From Dolichospermum compactum NIES-806 (GTDB lineage Bacteria; Cyanobacteriota; Cyanobacteriia; Cyanobacteriales; Nostocaceae), in the NCBI RefSeq assembly GCF_002368115.1, contig NZ_AP018316.1, forward strand, positions 642,533 to 706,532: DNA of 64,000 bases, written 5' to 3'. The notes below the pieces were generated by a model. That model saw only the letters and a list, made by a program, of their open reading frames with translations. It ran no database searches and was not told the origin of the DNA. The translations under genes and the position numbers were made by a program. This document shows, in pieces, positions 37,019-45,967 of this stretch. Position 1 is the stretch's first letter. Every line of letters begins with the position of its first letter.

Positions 37019-37119
37019 GAGAATTGTGGAGATTGGGAAGGGGGGGACTAGCTAGAAGCCCTGACTACAATATTGTTCTAGAATTACAATTAACTTTGTT
37101 CTCTTATTTTACCCAATCC

Positions 37120-38358
37120 GTGACTACTACTCCTCTCTCTGCAAATTTCTCACAAACTGCTTCAGTACCTGATACTCTAGGACGTTTTGGCCGCTTTGGT
37201 GGTAAGTATGTTCCTGAAACTTTGATGCCGGCGTTGGCTGAATTAGAAGCAGCATATCAGCAGTATCGCCATGAATCTGCTTTTCAAGCTGAATTACAAG
37301 GTTTATTGAAGGATTATGTCGGACGGGCTACTCCTTTGTACTTTGCTGAACGGCTGACTGCTAATTATGCTCGTCCTGATGGTACGGGAGCGCAAATTTA
37401 TTTAAAACGGGAAGATTTAAATCATACTGGCGCACATAAGATTAATAATGCTCTCGGTCAGGTGTTATTAGCCAAGCGCATGGGTAAACGGCGGATTATT
37501 GCGGAAACTGGTGCAGGACAACATGGTGTAGCAACGGCGACTGTTTGCGCTCGGTTTGGTTTGGAATGTGTGATTTATATGGGTGTTCACGATATGGAAC
37601 GCCAATCTTTAAATGTGTTCAGAATGCGCCTGATGGGGGCGGAAGTTCGTCCGGTGTCTGCGGGGACGGGAACGCTCAAAGATGCAACTTCTGAAGCCAT
37701 CCGGGACTGGGTAACGAATGTGGAAACGACTCATTACATTCTGGGTTCTGTGGCTGGTCCCCATCCTTATCCGATGATGGTTCGGGATTTTCATGCGGTG
37801 ATTGGTGAGGAAACTCGCGCTCAAGCTATGGAAAAATGGGGCGGTTTGCCTGATATTCTGGTGGCTTGTGTGGGTGGTGGTTCTAATGCTATGGGACTAT
37901 TTCACGAGTTTGTGAAAGAATCATCTGTGCGGTTAATTGGGGTGGAGGCTGCTGGTGAGGGTGTTAATACTGGCAAACACGCAGCTACTTTGACAAAGGG
38001 ACAGGTTGGTGTGTTACATGGTTCGATGAGTTATCTTTTGCAAGATGATGATGGACAGGTGATTGAACCCCATTCTATTAGCGCTGGGTTGGATTATCCT
38101 GGTGTGGGGCCTGAACACAGTTATATGAAGGATATTGGCAGGGCTGAATATTACAGTGTTACGGATGCTGAGGCTTTGGAAGCGTTCCAACGATTGTCCA
38201 AGTTAGAGGGTATTATACCAGCTTTGGAAACTTCTCATGCGATCGCTTACCTGGAAACTCTCTGTCCTCAACTTGCTGGTAGTCCTAAGCTCATTATCAA
38301 CTGTTCTGGGCGCGGCGATAAGGATGTGCAAACGGCGGCTAAGTTCTTAATTCACTAA
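37120..38358 (+). CDS. trpB: tryptophan synthase beta chain
   Basis: A 412-aa TrpB that joins indole and serine to tryptophan with pyridoxal phosphate. The start is a GTG at 37120 (MTTTPLSANFSQ), which gives the normal cyanobacterial length; a longer frame from 36964 is coded by dispersed repeats. LKREDLNHTGAHKINNALGQ carries the PLP lysine (K of HKIN), AETGAGQHGVATATV and VGGGSNAMGLFHEF bind cofactor phosphate, and PGVGPEHS is conserved. No trpA lies nearby, as is usual in cyanobacteria. Confidence 0.97.
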   Translation: MTTTPLSANFSQTASVPDTLGRFGRFGGKYVPETLMPALAELEAAYQQYRHESAFQAELQGLLKDYVGRATPLYFAERLTANYARPDGTGAQIYLKREDLNHTGAHKINNALGQVLLAKRMGKRRIIAETGAGQHGVATATVCARFGLECVIYMGVHDMERQSLNVFRMRLMGAEVRPVSAGTGTLKDATSEAIRDWVTNVETTHYILGSVAGPHPYPMMVRDFHAVIGEETRAQAMEKWGGLPDILVACVGGGSNAMGLFHEFVKESSVRLIGVEAAGEGVNTGKHAATLTKGQVGVLHGSMSYLLQDDDGQVIEPHSISAGLDYPGVGPEHSYMKDIGRAEYYSVTDAEALEAFQRLSKLEGIIPALETSHAIAYLETLCPQLAGSPKLIINCSGRGDKDVQTAAKFLIH

Positions 38359-38412
38359 TTATACCCAACAGGGCTTAATTATTTGATTCACAAGGTAGGG
38401 GTTTAGCAGCCT

Positions 38413-38541
38413 GCCTGGGAATAAATTCCCAGTCTGATAGCAAAAGTCATCTGAAGATGACTAAATAATCCAGAAATTTTTGAGTAAACTTTAGTTTACT
38501 TTCGCTATTAGCCCGGAAATTTATTTCTGGGCGGGTGTGGA
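38413..38541. repeat. multi-hairpin palindromic element, copy A
   Basis: Four nested palindromes in order: CTGGGAATAAATTCCCAG, AAAGTCATCTGAAGATGACT, AGTAAACTTTAGTTTACT and CCGGAAATTTATTTCTGG. The same order, inverted, occurs at 40252-40385. The remaining DNA up to 38928 shows no gene; 38542-38700 has only short repeat fragments. Confidence 0.8.
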
Positions 38542-38928
38542 AGCCAAACAAATAAGGCATCTGTAGCTTAAGTTGACACCATTAAGCTCTTGTTTTACCC
38601 CTACTGCTATTCCTTCTTTGATCTAATTCTTCCTCGGTGACTCCTGACTCCTGCTACAAGTTTTTGTCAAAAATAATTGATTAATAAAGATAGTATCTAT
38701 GACATCTATCATTGGATACTATTTATTACTAATGATTTTGATTAATAATGTAGTGTAAATAACATCTATTAGTTTTATAGTCATGAGTGAGATATGACTG
38801 CTTTGAATTGTGAAAATTTGATGATTCTTTAGTTTATATTCGGCAAATAGTATCCTGGTAAGTATTCTGATAATCAGAAGATAGAGTATATATCCAGTAA
38901 ATCCATACATTACTTAGCTTAAAAATCT

Positions 38929-39480
38929 ATGTTACGACAAACTGCTTTTGGCATCGCTTTAAGTACGCTTGTCATCGCTAGTGGCTATATGACTGCTGCG
39001 AATCCAGATAATAGTTCTGCTAAACAAACTGGCGGATATCAGCCTTCATCACTGGTGACAAGTCAAGCCAAAATATCTAATCTTGGGTTTGAAACTACTA
39101 ATTTAGAGAAATCGGTTTTTACTCAAATTAATCAATATCGGGCAAAACGCGGGCTAAAACAACTAAATTTAAGCGAAAAAATCAGTCAGCAAGCCAGGAT
39201 TCACAGTCAAAATATGGCGGCGGGTGAAGTTCCTTTTAGCCATCAAGGATTTGAACAGCGGGTGATGGCGATTCCTCTTAAATACACTAGTGCGGCAGAA
39301 AATGTGGCTTATAATACTGGATATAGCAATCCTGCCAATGAGGCGGTTTCTGGTTGGTTAAAAAGTCCCGGTCATCTGAAGAATCTTCAGGGTAAATATA
39401 ATTTAACTGGGGTTGGTGTGGCTACTAATCACAAGGGGGAAGTGTATTTAACGCAAATATTTTTGAATGCTAATAAGTAG
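38929..39480 (+). CDS. secreted CAP-domain protein (SCP/PR-1-like)
   Basis: A 183-aa exported protein. The signal peptide is MLRQTAFGIALSTLVIASGY with a likely cleavage near AANPDN. The CAP domain (about 60-180) shows VFTQINQYRAKRGLKQL, ARIHSQNMAAGEVPFSHQGF, AENVAYNTG and AVSGWLKSPGHLKNL. The two His and Glu residues of the CAP cavity are present. The role of bacterial CAP proteins is not settled. It lies between the two inverted multi-hairpin elements, with rnd downstream. Confidence 0.88.
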   Translation: MLRQTAFGIALSTLVIASGYMTAANPDNSSAKQTGGYQPSSLVTSQAKISNLGFETTNLEKSVFTQINQYRAKRGLKQLNLSEKISQQARIHSQNMAAGEVPFSHQGFEQRVMAIPLKYTSAAENVAYNTGYSNPANEAVSGWLKSPGHLKNLQGKYNLTGVGVATNHKGEVYLTQIFLNANK

Positions 39481-39571
39481 GGCTTGCTGATGGGGTAGGA
39501 GTCAGGGGGAAGAAAGAAATTTTGGGTCATGTTGTCTGGCAAAATAAAGATAATTTATATTTGATAAGTTC

Positions 39572-40201
39572 ATGACATTACAAGATTTTCAGGTTAGCGA
39601 TCGCGATTTAAGTGATGAAATTCTGGCTGAGTATTTAAAATCTCCGGCGATCGCTGTTGATACGGAAACGATGGGACTTTTACCTGGGCGCGATCGCTTG
39701 TGTCTGGTTCAACTCTGCAACCCGGAAGGACAAGTTACTGCTATTCGGATCGCTAGAGGACAAACGGTAGCACCAAATTTGAAAGTCTTAATGGAAGCAA
39801 CTGATATTGTCAAAGTTTTCCACTTTGCTAGGTTTGATATTGCTACTTTACGGCAGAATTTAGATATTATTGTACAGCCCATTTTTTGTACTAAAATTGC
39901 TAGTAAGTTAGCTAGAACTTATACAAATCGTCATGGTTTAAAAGATGTGGTTTTAGAGTTGGAAAAGGTGGAATTAGACAAAAGTTCCCAATGTTCTGAT
40001 TGGGGTAATGCTAGTAATTTATCTGATGCACAATTAAGTTATGCGGCTAATGATGTCCGTTATTTGTTAAGTGTACGAGAAAAGCTTACAACTATGTTAG
40101 AACGGGAAGAACGTTGGCAAGTTGCCCAAGAATGTTTTCAAGTTTTACCCACAATAGTTACTTTAGATTTATTACAATTCAAAGATTTATTTGAACATTG
40201 A
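39572..40201 (+). CDS. ribonuclease D-type 3'-5' exonuclease
   Basis: A 209-aa DEDDy exonuclease. Exo I is AVDTETMGL (D and E), Exo II HFARFDIATL, and Exo III YAANDVRYLL with the catalytic Tyr and Asp. It lacks the HRDC domains of E. coli RNase D (375 aa), like other short bacterial homologs that trim tRNA or small RNA 3' ends. HIP1 octamers interrupt codons 10-40. It precedes the CRISPR array by 200 bp, but the inverted repeat element between them gives no sign of a functional link. Confidence 0.88.
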   Translation: MTLQDFQVSDRDLSDEILAEYLKSPAIAVDTETMGLLPGRDRLCLVQLCNPEGQVTAIRIARGQTVAPNLKVLMEATDIVKVFHFARFDIATLRQNLDIIVQPIFCTKIASKLARTYTNRHGLKDVVLELEKVELDKSSQCSDWGNASNLSDAQLSYAANDVRYLLSVREKLTTMLEREERWQVAQECFQVLPTIVTLDLLQFKDLFEH

Positions 40202-40251
40202 TAATATTGCTCATGGTTTCAATTTAAGCTATGGATTATTTGCTAGTTTCT

Positions 40252-40385
40252 ACACCCGCCAAGAACTTAAGTTCCTGTCTAATAGCTAAAGTAAACTAAA
40301 GTTTACTAATGAATTTTTGGGTTATTTTAGTCATCTTTAGATGACTTTGGCTATTAGACTGGGAATTCATTCCCAGTCGGGCTTC
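40252..40385. repeat. multi-hairpin palindromic element, copy B (inverted)
   Basis: The inverted relative of 38413-38541: AGAACTTAAGTTCC, GTAAACTAAAGTTTAC, AGTCATCTTTAGATGACT, CTGGGAATTCATTCCCAG in that order. It ends 15 bp before the first CRISPR repeat, so it marks the old, leader-distal end of the array. Confidence 0.8.
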
Positions 40386-40400
40386 AATGATCATGTTTGT

Positions 40401-42979
40401 GTTTCAGTCCCCTTGCGGGGATTATGCAAATTGAAACCACTCCCATTATGGCAATCCAAATAAAGCCATATATGTTTCAGTCCCCTTGCGGGGATTATGC
40501 AAATTGAAACCCCACCGTATGGCGAGAAAATATCCCAGTCTTCTGGTTTCAGTCCCCTTGCGGGGATTATGCAAATTGAAACATAGTGCAGAAGATATCA
40601 AAGAATCAAAGCAAAGACTAGTTTCAGTCCCCTTGCGGGGATTATGCAAATTGAAACGTAAATTTTCCAGAGGATAGATTAAAAATAGTTTTTGTTTCAG
40701 TCCCCTTGCGGGGATTATGCAAATTGAAACATGATGGAAAATTATATTTGTATGGGAGTGAAGTTTCAGTCCCCTTGCGGGGATTATGCAAATTGAAACT
40801 CTGTCTCTGTATTAATGCACATAATAGATGGCGGGTTTCAGTCCCCTTGCGGGGATTATGCAAATTGAAACTTGATATTATAGTTGATTCTACCATAAGT
40901 TGTCAAGTTTCAGTCCCCTTGCGGGGATTATGCAAATTGAAACACAACTTCAAAATCCTTTTAAAAGAGTGTGAGTCTGTTTCAGTCCCCTTGCGGGGAT
41001 TATGCAAATTGAAACTTTTGCTTAAATTCTGGAGAATTTACGCTGTCGTGTTTCAGTCCCCTTGCGGGGATTATGCAAATTGAAACTTGGGATCTATTGA
41101 ATAGTGGTAATGGTAATATTGATATTGAATGTTTCAGTCCCCTTGCGGGGATTATGCAAATTGAAACTCATTCTACGCTGCATTTCAGCGCGTGGCGATT
41201 TATGTTTCAGTCCCCTTGCGGGGATTATGCAAATTGAAACTAATGCGGTAATAAAAAGTGATAGCGTGTAATTAATGTTTCAGTCCCCTTGCGGGGATTA
41301 TGCAAATTGAAACCAAAGCATTAATAGTAATAGACATGAATATGGAGTTTCAGTCCCCTTGCGGGGATTATGCAAATTGAAACGAGATTATCTATTTCGA
41401 TAGAGGGGATGATGGATATGTTTCAGTCCCCTTGCGGGGATTATGCAAATTGAAACATAGGAAACTCCTATTTTTAGAGGTATCCTACGTTTTCGAGTTT
41501 CAGTCCCCTTGCGGGGATTATGCAAATTGAAACCTGCAAAGCATTCTTGTAAATCCCCGAAGTGGCAAGTTTCAGTCCCCTTGCGGGGATTATGCAAATT
41601 GAAACACAAGAAAGAATCAATGAGTTTATTAATAAATTATGTTTCAGTCCCCTTGCGGGGATTATGCAAATTGAAACCTTTCGCTATTTGTCCATTCACA
41701 AGACAATGCCGAAGTTTCAGTCCCCTTGCGGGGATTATGCAAATTGAAACAAAAGCGTGAGACACTGCGGCTAATCGGGGCTGTTTCAGTCCCCTTGCGG
41801 GGATTATGCAAATTGAAACAGAGTCCGCCAGAGTAGGGAATTCTGTAATTAATGTTTCAGTCCCCTTGCGGGGATTATGCAAATTGAAACTTAGTGAAAA
41901 AGTTCCAATCCCTCAGAAGTGTGTTTCAGTCCCCTTGCGGGGATTATGCAAATTGAAACTATACATTCAAAAGCACAAACCAGGGTTCATTGTTATGTTT
42001 CAGTCCCCTTGCGGGGATTATGCAAATTGAAACTTAGTGAAAAAATAGAGATTCCTAAAAAAATCTAGTTTCAGTCCCCTTGCGGGGATTATGCAAATTG
42101 AAACCTTTTGCTATTTGACCATTACAAATGCAATGCCGAAGTTTCAGTCCCCTTGCGGGGATTATGCAAATTGAAACCTAATGTTCCCTGCTTGACCTGC
42201 CTTAGCTGCATGTTTCAGTCCCCTTGCGGGGATTATGCAAATTGAAACAAAGATAGCGTATCAGGGAAAATGCTATTTGAATATTGTTTCAGTCCCCTTG
42301 CGGGGATTATGCAAATTGAAACGATTATCCTCCCCGGTAAGTGGGGAGGATTTTGTTAGTTTCAGTCCCCTTGCGGGGATTATGCAAATTGAAACTTGAT
42401 TTTGTGGTGATTTTGTGGGTAGTGAAAAAGTTTCAGTCCCCTTGCGGGGATTATGCAAATTGAAACTTAAAAAAAGGACTTTCTATCTCAGAGATTCATA
42501 AAATGTTTCAGTCCCCTTGCGGGGATTATGCAAATTGAAACTCAAGCTTACCTACGGGAAGTAGTTCTCACAGGAAAGTTTCAGTCCCCTTGCGGGGATT
42601 ATGCAAATTGAAACACCCAGGACTAGATCAGCCAAGCTAATATCATCTTCCGGTTTCAGTCCCCTTGCGGGGATTATGCAAATTGAAACCCTAGAGTATT
42701 GGTAAGCCAATCTGCCGTTTCTAAGTTTCAGTCCCCTTGCGGGGATTATGCAAATTGAAACAATCCTTTGTATTCGGAATGCCACGATGCTATTGTTTCA
42801 GTCCCCTTGCGGGGATTATGCAAATTGAAACGACCAGAGACACGATTTACCAAGCAGCCGGACAATTGGTTTCAGTCCCCTTGCGGGGATTATGCAAATT
42901 GAAACTAAGGATTAGTAGAACCACTCCCACCGCTCCCGTAGTGTTTCAGTCCCCTTGCGGGGATTATGCAAATTGAAAC
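40401..42979 (-). CRISPR. type I-D CRISPR array, 36 repeats, 35 spacers
   Basis: 37-bp repeats start GTTTCAGTCCCC and end CAAATTGAAAC on the plus strand. I counted 36 copies, from 40401 to 42943, all apparently identical. Spacers are 32-44 bp, mostly 34-37. Transcription is assigned to the minus strand: read that way the repeat ends CCCCGCAAGGGGACTGAAAC, a hairpin followed by the handle ACTGAAAC, like the type I-D repeat of Synechocystis. This places the leader next to cas2, so new spacers are at about 42.9 kb and old ones at 40.4 kb. No self-match to the window was noticed by eye. Confidence 0.98.
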
Positions 42980-43188
42980 CCCGACCTCTGAAACCCAGTC
43001 TAAAAGCAGACTGTAGGGGGGATTTTGGCGGACCTCTTAAAAAACCTCATTTCAGGCTTTGGGTCAGATGCCAACCGAAACTAATGAAACGCTGAAAGTA
43101 TTGAATTTTCAAGGTTCTGGCGATTTGGCGGATCCACAGGGTTTTTGACCCCGCTTTGGATTGCCAAAAAATCAAGCTCATGTGTTCA
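42980..43188 (-). promoter_or_regulatory. CRISPR leader between cas2 and the array
   Basis: 209 bp without a gene, directly between the cas2 stop and the newest repeat. Read on the minus strand it ends GGGTTTCAGAGGTCGGG at the first repeat and contains AATTCAATACTTTCAGCG and repeated CCGCCA segments. It should hold the array promoter and the adaptation anchor. Orientation rests on the repeat hairpin and the co-directional cas operon. Confidence 0.75.
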
Positions 43189-43482
43189 TTATATGATGAT
43201 AGCTTGTTCTTGTCTAGGTACTTCCGAACCATAGGTAATAGTTCTTTTCACACTACCAGAATCTAGTACATAAATCCTAATAGAATCCTGATCAGACTTA
43301 ATCAGCTTTTCCATTTTAGTTTGTAATTGGGCAAATTGCACCGCATTCAAAAAACACTCAAACACACTGTATTGAGTCCACTTACCATAACCACTCAGCA
43401 TCTTATGTAAACGGGTGCGGCGTTTATTTGCAGCTTTATTGTCAGGTAAATCGTAAATAATTAGATAAAAAAGTGTAGTCAT
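43189..43482 (-). CDS. cas2: CRISPR adaptation endoribonuclease-fold protein Cas2
   Basis: A 97-aa Cas2 starting MTTLFYLIIYDLPDNKAANK, with the conserved first-strand Asp in YDLPD. SGYGKWTQYSVFECFL is the family's second block. With Cas1 it forms the integrase that inserts spacers. The ATG at 43482 overlaps the cas1 stop by 4 bp (ATGA-type coupling). A longer in-frame start lies inside cas1 and was rejected. Confidence 0.97.
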   Translation of the reverse strand: MTTLFYLIIYDLPDNKAANKRRTRLHKMLSGYGKWTQYSVFECFLNAVQFAQLQTKMEKLIKSDQDSIRIYVLDSGSVKRTITYGSEVPRQEQAIII

Positions 43483-44456
43483 CGTAAAGACAAAGGTTTG
43501 TAAACAACACCTTCTTGTATATGCCGACCGAGTAAACGTGCTTGTAATTCTATCGCCCGTCTGTAGTTGCAACGATAATCAAAAACAGGATGTTTAAATT
43601 CATCATTCATTTTTGTATCAAATGCTTGTAGAAATGTTTTTTTAGCATGATCTTTCAAGCGATAAGCACCCAAACTTTCATGAAAATCATCCGGTTTAAT
43701 TGCCTGTTTATGTAATAACGAAAGTACCAAATTATCAGCAATCAAAGCTCGAAATTCCTCCATCAAATCCAACACCATTGCCGGTTGACCACGATTAACT
43801 TCATGTAAATAACCGATATAGGGATCTAAACCTGCAATATGTACAGCAGCCATAACTTGACCTTGTAATAAAGCATAGGCAAAACTCAGTAAAGAATTTA
43901 CCGGGTCAGTAGGAGGACGGCGATTTCTGCCATTAAAAGTCCATTGTTTACCTACCATACGTTGCCAACAAGCAAAATATTCCCTAGCAGCTAAACCTTC
44001 AACTCCCATTACTTCATAAATAGTGTGTTTATCTTTGACTAAACTTTTGCGTTCTTTGAGAGGATTATTCTTTTCATTATGTCGGTACAAAACATTATAT
44101 TGATTGTGAATTTTAGCCGTGACAATTGCTTTCACTAATTCCAATCTTCGTACAGGATCACGATAAACTTCATACTGTGCTAATCTCAATTGACCATTGC
44201 GAGAAGATTTAGGTAAAGCCGAACCCAAATATTTACCAAAACTAGAAAGATAATGCACAGGCATTCCTAATTCTAAAGCATAAGCAAAAGCATCACCGGT
44301 AACTTGGGGATTACCCATCAAAATAACTTCATTTACAGTTTGAGCAGCAACTTTCTGTTTTTTCCAAGTACCATCTTCCTGTTTTAAAGCCACTTGAAAA
44401 GCTTCATAATCTTTACTTAAAACAGCATCGGGTTGAAGGATATAAAGAGTAGTCAT
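43479..44456 (-). CDS. cas1: CRISPR integrase Cas1
   Basis: A 325-aa Cas1, the catalytic integrase of spacer acquisition. The C-terminal helical domain contains GVEGLAAREYFACWQRMVG (catalytic Glu in VEG), DPVNSLLSFAYALLQGQV, HIAGLDPYIGYLHEVNRGQ (His) and LVLDLMEEFRALIAD (acidic metal site). The N-terminal beta domain begins LYILQPDAVLSKDYEAFQV. It starts 3 bp after cas4 and is translationally coupled to cas2. Confidence 0.98.
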   Translation of the reverse strand: MTTLYILQPDAVLSKDYEAFQVALKQEDGTWKKQKVAAQTVNEVILMGNPQVTGDAFAYALELGMPVHYLSSFGKYLGSALPKSSRNGQLRLAQYEVYRDPVRRLELVKAIVTAKIHNQYNVLYRHNEKNNPLKERKSLVKDKHTIYEVMGVEGLAAREYFACWQRMVGKQWTFNGRNRRPPTDPVNSLLSFAYALLQGQVMAAVHIAGLDPYIGYLHEVNRGQPAMVLDLMEEFRALIADNLVLSLLHKQAIKPDDFHESLGAYRLKDHAKKTFLQAFDTKMNDEFKHPVFDYRCNYRRAIELQARLLGRHIQEGVVYKPLSLR

Positions 44457-44459
44457 AAT

Positions 44460-45044
44460 TTAGTATTCCTGACGTTGTAATTGTTTAATTTCCAGAGGTA
44501 AACAAATGCCTTTGAGACTGCATGATTGACATTTTTTAGAATAATCAATAGGTGCTGGCATTTTGTTTTGACTAGCAACATGAGCTAATGCTATAGCTTG
44601 TTCTGTCATCTGCCTTAATTGCGGTGTAAATGCCACAGTTTGTCGTCTCCGATTGGCATGATAAAATATTTCACCATAGGTAATCGTGCGACCAGTGCGT
44701 TCTTCCAAACATAAAGCCGCTGCACAAACTTGAAAATGGTCATTCAGATGTTGTGCCATTTTGCCTTTCTTATATTCCACAGGTACAAGTTGACCATTGG
44801 ATTCTTCCACAGCATCAATAATTCCAGAAACTTTTAATCTGTCTGACCATACCCATTGTTGTTGATGAATTAGGGTTTCTCCTTCTTGAAATGTGCCATC
44901 TTCATTAATATTGCGGTGGACATGACGACCTAAGATAATATGTTCATTATCTGCCATTTCACCTAATACATATTCTAGGTAAAATCTGCGTGAACAATAT
45001 TCCCAAGCATTCAAATAAGCTAAAGGTAAATAATCTTCATTCAT
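44460..45044 (-). CDS. cas4: CRISPR adaptation exonuclease Cas4
   Basis: A 194-aa Cas4, a RecB-like nuclease that selects PAM-containing prespacers. One Cys near the N-terminus (AWEYCSRRFYLEYVLGE) and a C-terminal cluster (KKCQSCSLKGICLPLE) ligate an iron-sulfur cluster. The nuclease core has IIDAVEESNGQLVPVEYKKG (D...ExK) and a Gln further on. ATG 45044 fits the family; a longer frame extends to 45182 but is coded by a dispersed hairpin repeat. Confidence 0.95.
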   Translation of the reverse strand: MNEDYLPLAYLNAWEYCSRRFYLEYVLGEMADNEHIILGRHVHRNINEDGTFQEGETLIHQQQWVWSDRLKVSGIIDAVEESNGQLVPVEYKKGKMAQHLNDHFQVCAAALCLEERTGRTITYGEIFYHANRRRQTVAFTPQLRQMTEQAIALAHVASQNKMPAPIDYSKKCQSCSLKGICLPLEIKQLQRQEY

Positions 45045-45059
45045 TGGTAATTGGTATTT

Positions 45060-45178
45060 TAGTGTTTGAAAAGTTTTCGGCGAATATAATTCGCTACTAC
45101 ACAAGCAAAGTCCGCCTGCGCGGACTAACACAAAATCAGGGTTTTGTCTGTGTAGCCGCGACTTCCAGTCGCCTGTAA
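45060..45178. repeat. double-hairpin dispersed repeat between cas6 and cas4
   Basis: Two perfect hairpins: AGTCCGC-CTGC-GCGGACT (about 45107-45124) and GCGACT-TCC-AGTCGC (about 45159-45173). A degenerate relative sits between cas3' and cas10d (50813-50850). It widens the cas6-cas4 gap to 138 bp in an otherwise compact operon. Confidence 0.7.
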
Positions 45179-45182
45179 TCAA

Positions 45183-45953
45183 TTAGACTTTTGATTTGAC
45201 CTGTCCCATACCCATAGATGTTTTGCGTCCTACTCCAGAAAAGACGGCAAAGTTAGCTAAAATATTGGCAATTCTGGCTTGTTCATGATCAAGAAAGTGA
45301 TATTTTACCCAACCAACCGCACCAATTTCTGCTCCTGCTGCCATTTTTAAAGCATGAGTTTTCAGTTCAAAAGCAGAAACTAAACCTTGCCATTCAATTT
45401 GAGCAAATTGTAATTCTGGGGGTGCAAATCTGTTCCAACGTCGTAAAAGATTACCAAAAACTAATTCAGGTAAGGGAAAAGGTTGAATATTTTGATGCTG
45501 CTTAAAACTGGTGGGAGAAATAAATTCTAAAGTGATATAATTCCCTACTAGAGATGTATTTACTAAGATGTTGTAGTCCGAAAAAATTACTAAAGGATGA
45601 GTTCCAGGTAATGAATAAATACTGCGAATTACAAACGGGCATTTTCCTAAATAAATAGATTTGTCTTGGCAAGATTCTACACCTTTTAATAGTGGTGCAA
45701 TTAAATTACCATCTAAAAGAGAAATCCGAATCAGAAAATCATCACCTAGTTGTGTGCCTTGTTTACGCCGATAACCAATTAATCCTGACAAACTAAAAGG
45801 TGATTCTTGGCTATCATGAACTGCGGTTGCTATTTGGGGATTTCCTAAAGTCAACCATTGCAAAAATTGAGCATGAATAGCCCTACCTAATGTAGTAGGA
45901 ATTGTATTTTCACTAGCAGCACCTAATTGGATTACTAAACTTTGTAAAGTCAT
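45183..45953 (-). CDS. cas6: CRISPR RNA endonuclease Cas6 (type I-D)
   Basis: A 256-aa Cas6 that cuts the repeat RNA 8 nt from the spacer. It begins MTLQSLVIQLGAASENTIPT with the family's early His in AIHAQFLQWL. The C-terminal glycine-rich loop is SGVGRKTSMGMGQV, diagnostic for Cas6. ATG 45953 was chosen; a longer frame overlaps csc1. It follows csc1 by 14 bp. Confidence 0.95.
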   Translation of the reverse strand: MTLQSLVIQLGAASENTIPTTLGRAIHAQFLQWLTLGNPQIATAVHDSQESPFSLSGLIGYRRKQGTQLGDDFLIRISLLDGNLIAPLLKGVESCQDKSIYLGKCPFVIRSIYSLPGTHPLVIFSDYNILVNTSLVGNYITLEFISPTSFKQHQNIQPFPLPELVFGNLLRRWNRFAPPELQFAQIEWQGLVSAFELKTHALKMAAGAEIGAVGWVKYHFLDHEQARIANILANFAVFSGVGRKTSMGMGQVKSKV

Positions 45954-45967
45954 ATTTTTTAGGCAGA

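Noticed and set aside
36964..37119. 52-residue N-terminal extension of TrpB
   Set aside because: It is encoded by dispersed hairpin repeats; GTG 37120 gives the normal family length.
38719..38910. 63-codon minus-strand frame before the CAP-domain gene
   Set aside because: Extreme Ile/Leu-rich AT composition, no ribosome site and no family resemblance; probably chance in AT-rich DNA.
40446..42976. Several open frames of 60-125 codons on both strands within 40.4-43.0 kb
   Set aside because: They are made of the CRISPR repeat translated over and over (for example LCKLK, IMQIET or NPRKGTET units) and are not genes.
45045..45182. 46-residue N-terminal extension of Cas4
   Set aside because: It is encoded by a dispersed double-hairpin repeat; Cas4 homology begins at ATG 45044.
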